DNA of 64,000 nucleotides. Origin: Actinophytocola sp036378875 (GTDB lineage Bacteria; Actinomycetota; Actinomycetes; Mycobacteriales; Pseudonocardiaceae). Of the stretch, positions 7,993 through 16,349 are shown one piece after another. The notes under the pieces were generated by a model that searched no databases, was not told the origin of the DNA, and was given only the letters and a program-made list of their open reading frames with translations. The first letter of the stretch is position 1; each line of letters opens with the position of its first letter. Position numbers and translations under genes: made by a program. Location of the stretch: contig NZ_DASUVO010000153.1 in the NCBI RefSeq assembly GCF_036378875.1, positions 124,001-188,000 on the forward strand. Direction: 5' to 3'.

Positions 7993-8609
7993 TCCTTGGC
8001 GTACATCTGTCCGGCGAGGTAGGCCCTGACCACCTGCTTCGCCTCGTTGATCATGTCGTCCTCGTCGAAGAGCTTGCGCCGGAACGCCAGCGCGAGGATG
8101 GCGTCGCCGATGTCGGACGCCACGGTGATCTGCCGGAACAGGCTCTCGACGGGGATGTCGTGCTTGCTGGCGACCACGTGTGCGATCTGTTCTGAGATGA
8201 CGGTGTTGTTGTCCCGGCCGTCCTCGATGAACCGGATGTCGATCACGTCGCCGAAGCGGACCCGGCTGAACCCCGGGATGGTCCGGTACATCTCGACGTA
8301 GATGTCGATGATCGTGTCGACGCCGTCCCACCAGTGCTCGAGGTTCCCCCAGTCGAGGCGACCTTCGATCTCCTTGGTGAAGTGGTCGAGGTGGCGCTTG
8401 GTGAGCGCCTGCACGACGGCCCGCTTGTCGGGGAAGAACTGGTAGAGGGACCCGACGGCGACCCCGGCACGTTCGGCGATCAGGGTGGTGGTGACCCCGT
8501 CGTAGCCGAGCTCGTCGATGAGTGCGGCACAGGCCTCGAGCATCTGTTCGACGCGTTTGGCACTGCGCTGCTGCACTGGTTGCTTTCGCAACGGAACCTG
8601 GGTTGCCAC
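7989..8609 (-). CDS. TetR/AcrR-family transcriptional regulator, 206 aa
   Basis: The HTH is LIDELGYDGVTTTLIAERAG followed by VAVGSLYQFFPDKRAVVQAL, the classic TetR signature. The C-terminal domain is all-helical. GTG 8609 is chosen because GGAG lies six bases upstream; earlier in-frame codons look non-coding. An 8-bp palindrome TGTATACA (8677-8684) lies about 70 bp upstream and could be part of its promoter or operator. The target is not obvious, because the convergent neighbour is the PLP enzyme and the upstream 470 bp carries no gene. Confidence 0.9.
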   Translation of the reverse strand: MATQVPLRKQPVQQRSAKRVEQMLEACAALIDELGYDGVTTTLIAERAGVAVGSLYQFFPDKRAVVQALTKRHLDHFTKEIEGRLDWGNLEHWWDGVDTIIDIYVEMYRTIPGFSRVRFGDVIDIRFIEDGRDNNTVISEQIAHVVASKHDIPVESLFRQITVASDIGDAILALAFRRKLFDEDDMINEAKQVVRAYLAGQMYAKD

Positions 8610-8798
8610 GTGTTCTCCTACTGCGACGGCACTACTTCCATCCTGCCTGGAGAGGACAGGAGGTACCACCAGATTGTGTATACATGGCCAGACGAGCAAG
8701 AGAAAAAGTGAACACAAGGCAGCAAAGCAGCGACCAGCGAAGCTGCGAACGCCAAACGTAACCACGCTGGGTCAGGAACCAACCGCACCGTGGGGGGT

Positions 8799-8819
8799 TT
8801 GGGGGGGTCGCCCCCCCAA
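8799..8819 (-). repeat. G-run hairpin, possible divergent copy of the tRNA-linked element
   Basis: TTGGGGGGG-TCG-CCCCCCCAA is a perfect 9-bp stem with a 3-nt loop, followed on the - strand by a further C6 run. Read on the - strand it resembles the first half of the elements at 1237-1288 and 57109-57165, but the second hairpin is not conserved. It lies downstream of the - strand genes at 9080-9713 and could act as their terminator. Confidence 0.5.
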
Positions 8820-8831
8820 CATCACGCGGAA

Positions 8832-8866
8832 CGACCCCTGTCTGCGCTTTCCGCAGACAGGGGTCG
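8832..8866. terminator. Perfect 15-bp hairpin
   Basis: CGACCCCTGTCTGCG (8832-8846) is perfectly complementary to 8852-8866 with loop CTTTC. No T-run follows on either strand, so it is not a textbook intrinsic terminator. Many actinobacterial terminators lack the U-tract. It lies downstream of the gene ending at 9080 on the - strand. Confidence 0.5.
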
Positions 8867-8879
8867 CCCGGTCGTGGAG

Positions 8880-8938
8880 CCGCGAACCGATGTTGGTCGG
8901 GGGAGGGGAGTACAACAACACCGGTTCGCGGAGCTTTT
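8880..8938 (+). terminator. Inverted repeat followed by T-run
   Basis: CCGCGAACCG (8880-8889) pairs with CGGTTCGCGG (8922-8931), with an extra TGTTG/CAACA pairing inside, then GAGCTTTTTA. On the + strand this has the form of an intrinsic terminator, yet no + strand gene ends here. It may be a remnant of a lost gene or a transcription barrier. Confidence 0.45.
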
Positions 8939-9079
8939 TAGTTGTGACCGAGGTCTTGGTTGTGACCGACGATCCGGGTTCGTAGTGCTCGGGGGTGCTT
9001 ACGAACCCGGACCGCCGACCTGTCCGGCTCCCCTCAGCCACGCACCGCGCGGGGTCGCGGCGGGCGAGGGGGCCGTCGT

Positions 9080-9433
9080 TTACCTGGTGCCCGTGGCCAG
9101 CCGGCCGCTGTGCGTCACGCGGGTGCGGGCCGCGTGACGTGCGGGCTGCGTCGTCGGCGCGAGCCCGCCGGCCACCAGGTGCTCGTAGGCCGCCTGCCAG
9201 ACAGAGCAAGGCGCCTTCTGCTGCCGCCACCGCGACGAGCACGCGGGGCAGTTTCCCTTCTCGTCCGGCTCGTGGGCGGCGAGCATGGCTCGCCAACCCT
9301 CCGTCAGCCTGGGAAGCTCGGAACGTGCCACGGACAGCAGGGACGGTGCGTCAGCGCGGTTGGCGAGTTCGGCGAGCATGTCGAGCCGTTCCCACACCGC
9401 GTTGCGGAGCACCTGTCCGAGGATCTCGTCCAT
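9080..9433 (-). CDS. Small actinobacterial protein with CPAC/C motif, 117 aa
   Basis: An N-terminal helical part (MDEILGQVLRNAVWERLDML) leads to a conserved-looking core, KGNCPACSSRWRQQKAPCSVW then AYEHLV. The pattern C-x-x-C...W-R...C-x-V-W is characteristic of a small protein family seen beside XRE-type regulators in Pseudonocardiales. It may bind zinc, but only three Cys are present. The gene lies 13 bp downstream of the next gene on the same strand and both are divergent from the XRE-TPR regulator at 9930. Function is unknown. Confidence 0.75.
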   Translation of the reverse strand: MDEILGQVLRNAVWERLDMLAELANRADAPSLLSVARSELPRLTEGWRAMLAAHEPDEKGNCPACSSRWRQQKAPCSVWQAAYEHLVAGGLAPTTQPARHAARTRVTHSGRLATGTR

Positions 9434-9446
9434 CGAAACGTCACCG

Positions 9447-9713
9447 CTACCTTTCCGCCTGCTCGGCGGCCTCGCGAAGCGCGACCCGCAACTGGCCGAG
9501 TTGGCCTGCGTTGAGTACCGCGGTTTCGCCCGGCGGCCCTACCAGGACCACCCGATTCCGTTCCACGAGCACGGTGAGACAGCGTTCCCGGTTGACCACG
9601 TCACCGCAGTTGATGCGCCAGACCTGTCTTCCGAGGGAGGAACCATGCAACTCGCGACGTTGTTCCGCGTCCTCTGTTACAGGGCTCGGTGGCGCCGTGC
9701 TGACAAGTTCCAC
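9447..9713 (-). CDS. Small hypothetical protein, 88 aa
   Basis: The core GRQVWRINCGDVVNRERCL and RVVLVGPPGETAVL, then a C-terminal GQLGQLRVALREAAE, give a compact beta-rich fold ending in a helix. This is a conserved actinobacterial arrangement, frequently next to the CPAC protein. GTG 9713 is chosen because GAGGGAAG lies eight bases upstream. It is the first gene of a two-gene unit and is divergent from the XRE-TPR regulator across 216 bp, suggesting the regulator controls it. The biochemical role is unknown. Confidence 0.7.
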   Translation of the reverse strand: MELVSTAPPSPVTEDAEQRRELHGSSLGRQVWRINCGDVVNRERCLTVLVERNRVVLVGPPGETAVLNAGQLGQLRVALREAAEQAER

Positions 9714-9929
9714 AGTCCCGGCTTCCCTCCGTGCTCGTACGCTTACAACCAACTACATTGGTGCTTTAAGACACAGATTGGTTCGTCATAGCGCCGATCG
9801 GCGGCCGATCCACGGTGAACGGTCGGCAAAGTTCGGCAGGACCGATCGCCTTCGCCGATCTGGACTTTTAGCGGTTCGTGAAGTGCGCTTAGTCTGCGCC
9901 TGACGCCCAGTGGACTGTGAGGGGGCGGA

Positions 9930-11309
9930 ATGAACTCCATCGGGTCTCAGAGCTCTTCTGTTACGCCGGAGGCGTGGGAAGACCCAGAGATGCGTAGCGC
10001 CCTCGCCGGGCGGGAGGTCAGCACGATCTACAAGCTGCTGCGACGCCGAGGTGTGTCTCAACGACAGATCGCCGCGATGACCGGTCAGTCACAGTCCGAG
10101 GTGTCGGAGATCCTCAAGGGTCGTCAGGTCATGGCCTACGACGTCCTGGCACGGATCGCCGACGGCCTGGGTGTCCCCAGGGGATACATGGGCCTCGCGT
10201 ACGACGAAGTCACGGCCGCCAAGGTCGCCGAGTCGCGGGAGGTCCCGGAGGCTGAGGAGCCGGAGAACGTGAAGCGTCGGAAGTTTCTTGCGCATGCCGC
10301 GGCTGTCGCGGTCGGTGCGCATGTACTCGGCGCGGACTCGGGATCGTGGGTGTCCAACCCGGTGTTGACACCGGCACCGGGCCGGATCGGCATGACCGAT
10401 GTCCGGCAGGTCGAGGCCGCGACCAGGGCGCTCCGCTCGCTGGACTACCAGTACGGGGGCGGATTCTGTCGGGACGCGGTCGTCGCGCAGCTGTCGTGGG
10501 GGCAGCAGATGCTGAACTCGTCCGGCACGGACGTGGTCAAGCGGAGACTTCACGTCGCGCTGGCCGACCTGCACAACCTCGCGGGTTGGACATCGTTCGA
10601 CGTCGGTCTCATCGACTCGGCGCGCAACCACTTCGGTCGCGCGTTGGAGCTCGCGAAGGCCGGGGAGAGCGATGAGCTGGTCGCGAACATCCTGTACCGC
10701 ATGGGCCGGGTCTACCTGCACAAGGAAGCCCCGGACGACGCGCTGAAGATGTTCCAGCTCGGCCAGATCGCCGCGCAGCAGTCCGGTTCCGAGCTGGCCG
10801 TCGCGGTGATCTGCGCCAACCAGGCGTGGGCATACGCGATGATGGGCCACGAGGACCAGACGATGAAGCTCATCGGCCGGACCCGCGACGAGTTCGCCCG
10901 CGCCAACCACGGCGAGGCCGCCGACTGGGTCAAGTTCTTCAACGAGGACGACGTCTACTCGATGATCGGCACCGTGCACACGGTGCTCGCGCAGAAGGTC
11001 GACGCCCGCCACACGAAGTACGCGATCCCGGCGCTGACCAGGGCGATCGACTCGTACGGCGACGAGGTGGCACGCAACAAGGCGTTCAACCTCTCCTCGC
11101 TCGCGACCAACCACCTGCTCGACGGCGATATCGACCACGGCGCCAAGGTGGGTGTGCAGGCCGTTGACCTGGCTCAACACCTGAAGTCGCAGCGTGTGCG
11201 GGACCGGCTGGAGCCACTGCGGTTCGAGGCCGACAAGCGCCGCAACTACGCCGATGCCCGCGACCTGGCGGACCTCATCGGCAGGTTCCACGAGACCAAA
11301 AAGGCCTGA
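9930..11309 (+). CDS. XRE-family HTH regulator with TPR-like C-terminus, 459 aa
   Basis: Residues ~32-90 form an XRE helix-turn-helix (RRRGVSQRQIAAMTGQSQSE, then VSEILKGRQVMAYDVLARIA). A basic segment and a weak hydrophobic stretch (RRKFLAHAAAVAVGAHVLGA) follow. Residues ~160-455 are repeated helical pairs typical of TPR regulators. The architecture matches large Streptomyces/Pseudonocardia regulators of development and secondary metabolism such as the NsdA type; that comparison is by architecture only. The coding start is just after GAGGGGGCGG. The phosphotransferase gene follows after 10 bp, so they form an operon, and two small genes are divergent. Confidence 0.88.
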   Translation: MNSIGSQSSSVTPEAWEDPEMRSALAGREVSTIYKLLRRRGVSQRQIAAMTGQSQSEVSEILKGRQVMAYDVLARIADGLGVPRGYMGLAYDEVTAAKVAESREVPEAEEPENVKRRKFLAHAAAVAVGAHVLGADSGSWVSNPVLTPAPGRIGMTDVRQVEAATRALRSLDYQYGGGFCRDAVVAQLSWGQQMLNSSGTDVVKRRLHVALADLHNLAGWTSFDVGLIDSARNHFGRALELAKAGESDELVANILYRMGRVYLHKEAPDDALKMFQLGQIAAQQSGSELAVAVICANQAWAYAMMGHEDQTMKLIGRTRDEFARANHGEAADWVKFFNEDDVYSMIGTVHTVLAQKVDARHTKYAIPALTRAIDSYGDEVARNKAFNLSSLATNHLLDGDIDHGAKVGVQAVDLAQHLKSQRVRDRLEPLRFEADKRRNYADARDLADLIGRFHETKKA

Positions 11310-11319
11310 CGAGGTCGTC

Positions 11320-12270
11320 GTGACCGTGTTGCCGACCTCGGGATCCCCGTCGGACACGGTTCGGAGTAGTGCCGGCTCCGACGGCGGTCCGTTCTCCGGC
11401 GAGCGTCTGACCGAGGCGCTCGCCGGCGTGTGCGCTGCGGCCGGGCTCGACCCGGTCGGGGCCACGCTCATCAAGTGCACGGCCAACGCCGTGTTCCGCC
11501 TGGCCAGCGCGCCCGTGGTGGTGCGTATCGGCGCCTCCACCGCGCTGCGCCACCGGGTGGAGAAGGTGGTCAAGGTGGCCACCTGGCTGGCCGAGCACGA
11601 CGTGCCGGCGGTCCGGCTACTGCCGGGCGTCGCCCAGCCGGTGCAGTACGACGGCTACGTGGCGACGGTCTGGGAGGCCGTGCCGGCCGGCGGCAAGCGT
11701 CCGCGAGGCCGTGACCTGGGCAAACTCCTGCGCCGCATCCACGATCTGCCCCAGCCGGCCTCCTGGCTGCCGCCATGGCAGCCGCTTGCCGACGTTCGGG
11801 CCCGGATCGGCGAGGCGACCGACCTGGATCCCGCTGACCTGGCGTTTCTCCAGGACCGGTACGACGACGTGGCCGATCAGCTGTCCCGGCTGGACTTCCC
11901 GTCGCCGCCGTCGCTGGTGCACGGCGACGCCCACCTCGGCAACCTCATCCCGAGCCCGGCCGGCTCTGTGGTGTGCGACTTCGACTCGTCCAGCTACGGC
12001 CCGCCGGAGTGGGACCTGACGCCGCTGGCCGTGGGGGTGGTGCGGTTCGGTGAGCCTGCCGGCCGCTACCGCGAGCTGGTCCGCACGTACGGCATGGACG
12101 TGACCCGCTGGTCGGGGTTCGCCGTGCTCAGGGCGGTGCGCGAGCTGAAGCTGATCACCAGCGTCCTGCCGATCATCGGAAGCCGGCCCGGGGTGCGCGC
12201 CGAGCTGTTCCGGCGGATGGCGGATGTCCGTTCGGGTAACACGTTGGCCCGCTGGGCGCGCTACACCTGA
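11320..12270 (+). CDS. APH-family phosphotransferase, 316 aa
   Basis: Aminoglycoside phosphotransferase fold: Brenner motif LVHGDAHLGNL (His201, Asp203, Asn208) and metal-binding VVCDFDSS (Asp220/222) are both present. A GxxxxVxR-like N-lobe is visible at ASAPVVVRIGAS. GTG 11320 follows GAGG. Members of this family phosphorylate small molecules (aminoglycosides, choline, homoserine, sugars), and actual drug resistance cannot be assumed. Transcription with the XRE-TPR regulator ten bases upstream suggests a housekeeping or signalling role. Confidence 0.87.
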   Translation: MTVLPTSGSPSDTVRSSAGSDGGPFSGERLTEALAGVCAAAGLDPVGATLIKCTANAVFRLASAPVVVRIGASTALRHRVEKVVKVATWLAEHDVPAVRLLPGVAQPVQYDGYVATVWEAVPAGGKRPRGRDLGKLLRRIHDLPQPASWLPPWQPLADVRARIGEATDLDPADLAFLQDRYDDVADQLSRLDFPSPPSLVHGDAHLGNLIPSPAGSVVCDFDSSSYGPPEWDLTPLAVGVVRFGEPAGRYRELVRTYGMDVTRWSGFAVLRAVRELKLITSVLPIIGSRPGVRAELFRRMADVRSGNTLARWARYT

Positions 12271-12470
12271 CCCATGTGGCCCAGCGCCCGTAACGCATGG
12301 TCGCCGGCCTACGAGACCCTCGTGTGCTCGTTCGAATGTCTTCGCATGTCGTGGCCGCCTTCCGGAAGGTTCATACTTTCGGACTAAAGGCGGGGGTCGC
12401 CGTTTGCGCGAAGCACGCTACGCTGAGTGGAACTAGCCTCTGTCCGCTCCCCGAACGAGGTGTTCATCTG

Positions 12471-12773
12471 GTGGCTAGGGGGACCAGGAAGTCCAGGAGC
12501 GCGCAACGCGCGCTCGACTCTGCACGGATTCTCGACCAGGTCGTCGAGAATCAACTTCCCCTGGTCGCCCGCCTCCCCGAGGGCGGCAGTCGAGCACGTG
12601 CGGCGGACTTCCTGGCGGAGCTGGTCCTGCTGTCCCAGGCCTACCGGCATCACGCGGCGGGCTGGATCAGCCGCCGTGAGTTGGAGCGGCGGGGCAACAG
12701 CGCGATGCGGAGGCTCTCTTCCATCCGGCGTCGTTCGCCCCTTTCGTACACGCAGTTCACCGAGCGGGACTGA
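12471..12773 (+). CDS. Small basic hypothetical protein, 100 aa
   Basis: A highly charged, helical protein (MARGTRKSRSAQRALDSA...) rich in Arg, without Cys or transmembrane segments. GTG 12471 lies ten bases after GAGG. It has normal GC3 for the window. It follows the phosphotransferase by 200 bp and probably has its own promoter. I do not recognise a named family; the arrangement of helices with ALVxLSQAYRxHAAGW looks conserved rather than random. Confidence 0.65.
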   Translation: MARGTRKSRSAQRALDSARILDQVVENQLPLVARLPEGGSRARAADFLAELVLLSQAYRHHAAGWISRRELERRGNSAMRRLSSIRRRSPLSYTQFTERD

Positions 12774-12923
12774 CCTTTCGGCGTTGGCCCGATTTTCGCC
12801 TTATGACTGAAGGTGTGACCGCGCACACACCGTCGGTGAGACGACGAACGGTCGCCCACGCGCCGTTCATCGTTCAGTTGGGCCGAACCGTGGGCTGAAT
12901 CGAAAAAGAATAGCAACCAAAAG

Positions 12924-13952
12924 CTAGCCGACGGGCGTCCGCGTGAGTACGACCGCGAACCCGAACGCCGCCCCCATGACGGCGAGCTCGAGGGTGGCCC
13001 AGCCGGCGAGCGTGGTCCGCTGGTGGCGCACGACCCCGGGCAGCAACCGCCAGCGGATGTTGGCGCCGAGTGCAGCGAGCAGACCGAAGCACACCAGCTT
13101 GAGGATGACGAGGGTGCCGTAGCCGGTGCCGAACAAACTGTCGACCAGGCTCCGGCCGGGTACGGAGCCGAGCTCGACCACCGCGTTGAACAGGCCGGTC
13201 GCCGCGACCACGCACAGGCAGGCGGTGGCGAGCCTGGAAAACCGGGGCAGTGTGGCGGCGAGGAGCGTGCGGTTCGTCGCGAGCACCACGACGACCGCAC
13301 CGAGCCCGCCGGTCCACACGGCCGCGCCGAGCACGTGCAGTTCCATCGAGATCATCGCGTAGTCCTGCCAGCGCCAGTCCGTGGCGTGGCCGGTGACCGG
13401 CAGTGGCAGCAGCGCGAACAACGCCACCGCGGCACGCAGTTCCGCGGGTACCGCGTCGCCGGAACGCACGGCCCAGATCGACAGCCCGAACGAGACGAGC
13501 GCGACCGCGGCCACGAACACGAGTGCCTTGCCCGCGCTGACCGCGACCACGTAGTCGACGACCGCCGCCGGGGAGATTCCCGAGCCGTCCCGCGTCGGAT
13601 GCACCTCGGCGGTCTGCAGCACGAGAGCGATCAACGCGCACACCGCGAGCGTCAGCGCGCTGAACGCGGCGGCTCGCCGGGCTCCGGCCAGCACCTGCGC
13701 GGCCGCCTTCGGCCTGGTCAGGCCGACGAGGATGGGCAGGAGGTTCAGCCCGACGGTCACCACGGCCGCCAGGTCGAACAACACCCGCGCGATCGGCAGC
13801 CCGTACCGGACCACCGCGTCCGGCTCCGGCACACCAGGGATGGGGGTCACGGGCGTGAGCAGCAGGCCGACGAGCACGCCGACCATTGCCGTCACGACCA
13901 TGGCCCCGACCAGGTGCAACCGGCCGAACGCGGTGGTCCGAGGCGCCGTCAT
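12924..13952 (-). CDS. copD: CopD-family copper transport membrane protein, 342 aa
   Basis: Eight or so transmembrane segments with the CopD domain in the C-terminal half (MISMELHVLGAAVWTGGLGA; His and Trp typical of CopD). Bacillus YcnJ is a CopC-CopD fusion; here the two are separate genes. The start overlaps the stop of copC by four bases. Together with copC and the ycnI homologue it forms a copper acquisition or handling operon at the cytoplasmic membrane. Confidence 0.9.
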   Translation of the reverse strand: MTAPRTTAFGRLHLVGAMVVTAMVGVLVGLLLTPVTPIPGVPEPDAVVRYGLPIARVLFDLAAVVTVGLNLLPILVGLTRPKAAAQVLAGARRAAAFSALTLAVCALIALVLQTAEVHPTRDGSGISPAAVVDYVVAVSAGKALVFVAAVALVSFGLSIWAVRSGDAVPAELRAAVALFALLPLPVTGHATDWRWQDYAMISMELHVLGAAVWTGGLGAVVVVLATNRTLLAATLPRFSRLATACLCVVAATGLFNAVVELGSVPGRSLVDSLFGTGYGTLVILKLVCFGLLAALGANIRWRLLPGVVRHQRTTLAGWATLELAVMGAAFGFAVVLTRTPVG

Positions 13953-14485
13953 TCCGCCGACTTACCGCCAATGCGCAGCGCCACGAACAGCCCGGCGCCA
14001 AGCAGTACCGCCGCGCCGACGAGCCACACCCAGATGGGCAGGCCGCCGTCCTCGTCACCAGAACCACCGGGCAGCGCCTGCGCGTCCTCGGTGTTCTCCG
14101 CCGGGGTGCCGTTGCCGTCCTTGGTGAGCGTGAACGTCACCTTCCCGGACACGGGGTGGCCGTCGGCGGACACGACCCGGTAGCCGATCGTGTAGACGCC
14201 ACGTGGGCCGAGCTCACGCACCGGCGCGGAGACGACGTTGCTGTCCACCGTCGCCGGGCCACCCTGCCATTCCTTGCCGTCCGGACCGGTGATCGCGACC
14301 GAGTTGAGCCCCTGACCGTCCTGCACCGGCTGGTCGAACGTGAGCACGACCGTCTGCGGTCCGGCCTCCATCGAGGCGTTCTCGGCGGGGTTGCTGCTGA
14401 TCAGCGAGTTGTGCGCGGACGCGGGCGCGGCCAGGGCGAACAGCCCCAGCCCCGCCAACGCCAGCACGGCCAGAAGCCGTTTCAT
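13949..14485 (-). CDS. copC: CopC-domain copper-binding protein with C-terminal anchor, 178 aa
   Basis: The signal peptide ends ALAAPASA|HNSLISSNP, so the mature protein begins with His, as in histidine-brace CopC proteins. The Ig-like CopC domain ends in GYRVVSADGHPVSGKVTFTL, whose Asp-Gly-His supplies the second copper ligands. A Ser/Gly/Glu linker and a C-terminal transmembrane helix (LPIWVWLVGAAVLLGAGLFV) anchor it outside the membrane. It overlaps copD downstream and the ycnI homologue upstream by four bases each, so the three are translationally coupled. Confidence 0.93.
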   Translation of the reverse strand: MKRLLAVLALAGLGLFALAAPASAHNSLISSNPAENASMEAGPQTVVLTFDQPVQDGQGLNSVAITGPDGKEWQGGPATVDSNVVSAPVRELGPRGVYTIGYRVVSADGHPVSGKVTFTLTKDGNGTPAENTEDAQALPGGSGDEDGGLPIWVWLVGAAVLLGAGLFVALRIGGKSAE

Positions 14486-15267
14486 GAGTCGTCACCTGGG
14501 GTTGTCGTTGTCGTCGGGGTTGCGGGGGCGGGCCGGCGGGCCCGCAGCGTCGCACCGACGCCGAAACCGACGCCGAGGGCGCCGACCAGGAGACCGGCGC
14601 CGCCCAGCCAGCGGGCGGTGTCGTCGGTGCTGCTCACGGCCGCGGCCTCGGTGGTGTCCGTCGAGACCGTGTCGGGCGCGGTGTTGGCCGCCGCGGTGCC
14701 GTGGTCGCCGTCGCCCTCCGGTTCGAGTGCGACGACCGGCGCCGGGTGCTCCGGCTCCTCGGCGCCCTCCTCGGCGGGCGGCTGGTCCCAGGCCACGACG
14801 GTGCCGTTGTCGTAGGTCTGGATCGCGGGAATGACCAGCTGGTCGCTGTTCTCGGGCAGTGGCCCGACGGACAGCTCGAACTCCTGGAACTCGCCCGGGT
14901 TGATCCTGGTGCCGCTCGCCGTCCAGCTGACCGTGCTGACGGCCTCCTTGACCTCGGCGCCGTGCACCTCGATCGGCTTGTCGAGGGTCACCCGGGTGAT
15001 TTGCGCGGTCCAGCCCGGCATGGGCTTGGTCCGGGCGGAGGTGATGGGGGAGTCGGCGGGCAGCTTGATCTCGAGCTTGGTGGTGCCGGCGTCAGCCTCC
15101 TCGTTCGGTACGCGGAACGTGATCTTCGTGTAGCCGCCCTGCTGTGCCGGCTCGCCGAGCACCTTCGCGGTGACGTGCGCGGACGCGAGCCCGCCGCTGA
15201 ACAGGGTGGCGATACCGGCGGCGACCGTCACGACGCCGGCACGCGCGAAGAAGCGCTTGGTGGACAT
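14482..15267 (-). CDS. ycnI: YcnI-like (DUF1775) copper-binding protein, 261 aa
   Basis: Signal peptide followed by GLASA|HVTAKVLGEP: the mature N-terminus is His, matching the monohistidine copper site of YcnI. The DUF1775 beta-sandwich includes FRVPNEE and WTAQITRV, with the later VVAWDQPP. A Thr/Ala-rich linker and one transmembrane helix near residues 215-240 follow. ATG 15267 is chosen because GGAG lies ten bases upstream. It is the first of the coupled copper genes; no CsoR- or CopY-like regulator is adjacent. Confidence 0.9.
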   Translation of the reverse strand: MSTKRFFARAGVVTVAAGIATLFSGGLASAHVTAKVLGEPAQQGGYTKITFRVPNEEADAGTTKLEIKLPADSPITSARTKPMPGWTAQITRVTLDKPIEVHGAEVKEAVSTVSWTASGTRINPGEFQEFELSVGPLPENSDQLVIPAIQTYDNGTVVAWDQPPAEEGAEEPEHPAPVVALEPEGDGDHGTAAANTAPDTVSTDTTEAAAVSSTDDTARWLGGAGLLVGALGVGFGVGATLRARRPAPATPTTTTTPGDDS

Positions 15268-15336
15268 GGGTGAGTTGCTCCTGAGAGGTAGGTGGGAACA
15301 CCGGCGCGCCACGCGAGCCGGCTGTGTGGGGATTTC

Positions 15337-15879
15337 TCAGGAGGTAGCGGGTGGTCCGCGCCGCGCGCAGACCTGACGGAACTGGACTTCCAGGATTGCC
15401 CCGGGCCGTGCGGGAAGGGAGGTGCCGGCGGGGACGGGTCGCGGCGGGACCGGTCCGGCGACGAGCACCCGAAGCGCGCCCATCAGCCAGGCGAACGCGG
15501 AGGCGATCGTGGTGAGGGCGGCCCCGGCCCTGGTCAGGAGTATGGCCGTGAGCACGGTGGCCACCGCGTGGGTGGCGAACATCGTCCAGCCGTCGAACAC
15601 GGCAGGCCCGTCCCGGTGGCGGCTGGACAGCTCGGTGAGCAGCACGTGCTGGCACGCCTGCGTCACGCCGAGCACGGCGACCAACGCGGTGGTGCCGCCG
15701 CGGCGGGCGAGTGACATGCCGCCCCACGCGAGGAGGCTGGCGAGCAGGACCGTGAACGTGAAGTCGGAGACCGCGCCGCCGGCGAGGCCGTGGGCGGCGA
15801 TCGCGAGTGCGGCCGACGAGGACGCGAGCAGGAACCCTCGGACGCCGGTGGCGTCGTCAGTTCCTCGTCTTCGACTCAC
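15337..15879 (-). CDS. Membrane protein upstream of the copper genes, 180 aa
   Basis: About five hydrophobic helices (for example LLASSSAALAIAAHGLAGGA and ALVAVLGVTQACQHVLLTEL) with several His residues placed near helix ends. It is on the same strand and 69 bp ahead of the ycnI homologue, so it is probably the first gene of the copper operon. Small polytopic proteins of this kind accompany YcnI/CopC in actinomycetes; a direct copper role is inference. Confidence 0.75.
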   Translation of the reverse strand: MSRRRGTDDATGVRGFLLASSSAALAIAAHGLAGGAVSDFTFTVLLASLLAWGGMSLARRGGTTALVAVLGVTQACQHVLLTELSSRHRDGPAVFDGWTMFATHAVATVLTAILLTRAGAALTTIASAFAWLMGALRVLVAGPVPPRPVPAGTSLPARPGAILEVQFRQVCARRGPPATS

Positions 15880-15926
15880 AGTGTCCTAGCGTAGGGCGCT
15901 TGTACCGTTTTGTGAGCCCCGCTCGG

Positions 15927-16295
15927 TTAAGTGCGCTTTTCGTGCGACGCACGGGCGGCCATGACCTCCGGCATGCGGCTCTCCAGCAGTTCGATCAACT
16001 TGAACAGCTTGTCCGCCACGTCCCGGCCCAACGAGGTCAGGCTGTACTCCACGTGTGGCGGGATCGTCGGCCGGGCCTCGCGTAGCACCAGACCGTCCCG
16101 CTCCAACGCCTGCAGCGTCTGGCTCAGCATCTTCTCGCTGATGCCGTCGACCCTCCGCCGCAAGGCGTTGAACCTGGTCGTGCCGTCGAGTAGCGCCACC
16201 ATCGCCAGCACCCCCCAACGGCCGGTGACGTGTTCCATCGTCTCGCGGGATGTGCAGTTCCTCGCAAAGACGTCGAACACCAACTCGTCGTTCAC
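15927..16295 (-). CDS. HxlR-family (QorR-type) regulator, 122 aa
   Basis: The winged-helix HxlR domain reads VTGRWGVLAMVALLDGTTRF then ISEKMLSQTLQALERDGL. The only Cys (FARNCTSRE, residue 14) is at the position used by redox-sensing DUF24 regulators such as QorR/YodB. It is divergent from a qorB-like gene, the same pairing as qorR-qor2 in Corynebacterium and ytfH-ytfG in E. coli. Thiol sensing of quinones or oxidants is therefore likely, but inferred. Confidence 0.9.
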   Translation of the reverse strand: MNDELVFDVFARNCTSRETMEHVTGRWGVLAMVALLDGTTRFNALRRRVDGISEKMLSQTLQALERDGLVLREARPTIPPHVEYSLTSLGRDVADKLFKLIELLESRMPEVMAARASHEKRT

Positions 16296-16303
16296 ACTGC
16301 TAT

Positions 16304-16333
16304 GGTAGTACTAACCCATAGAAAGTACTAACC
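16304..16333. promoter_or_regulatory. Direct repeat, candidate HxlR operator
   Basis: AGTACTAACC occurs at 16307-16316 and again at 16324-16333, spaced 17 bp. The first copy lies in the near-palindrome GGTAGTACTAACC (16304-16316). Both copies are in the 54-bp gap between the divergent HxlR and qorB-like starts, directly before the AAAGGAG ribosome site. Confidence 0.6.
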
Positions 16334-16349
16334 AAAGGAGAGTGCAAGC

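Larger units (their letters stand above)
8610..9079. other. Gene-free region with a cluster of three hairpins
   Basis: About 470 bases without a supported gene. It holds a G7/C7 hairpin (8799-8819), a perfect 15-bp stem (8832-8866) and a longer inverted repeat followed by a T-run (8880-8938). Short ORFs crossing it lack ribosome sites and codon bias. It separates a TetR gene and a two-gene unit, both on the - strand. Confidence 0.6.

Noticed and set aside
8995..9903. 302-codon + strand ORF across 9.0-9.9 kb
   Set aside because: Arg/Ser/Pro-rich shadow of the two small - strand genes, which have conserved-looking cores and ribosome sites.
11320..12270. Calling the APH-family gene an antibiotic-resistance gene
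   Set aside because: The fold covers many substrates and the gene sits in a regulator operon; sequence alone does not show resistance.
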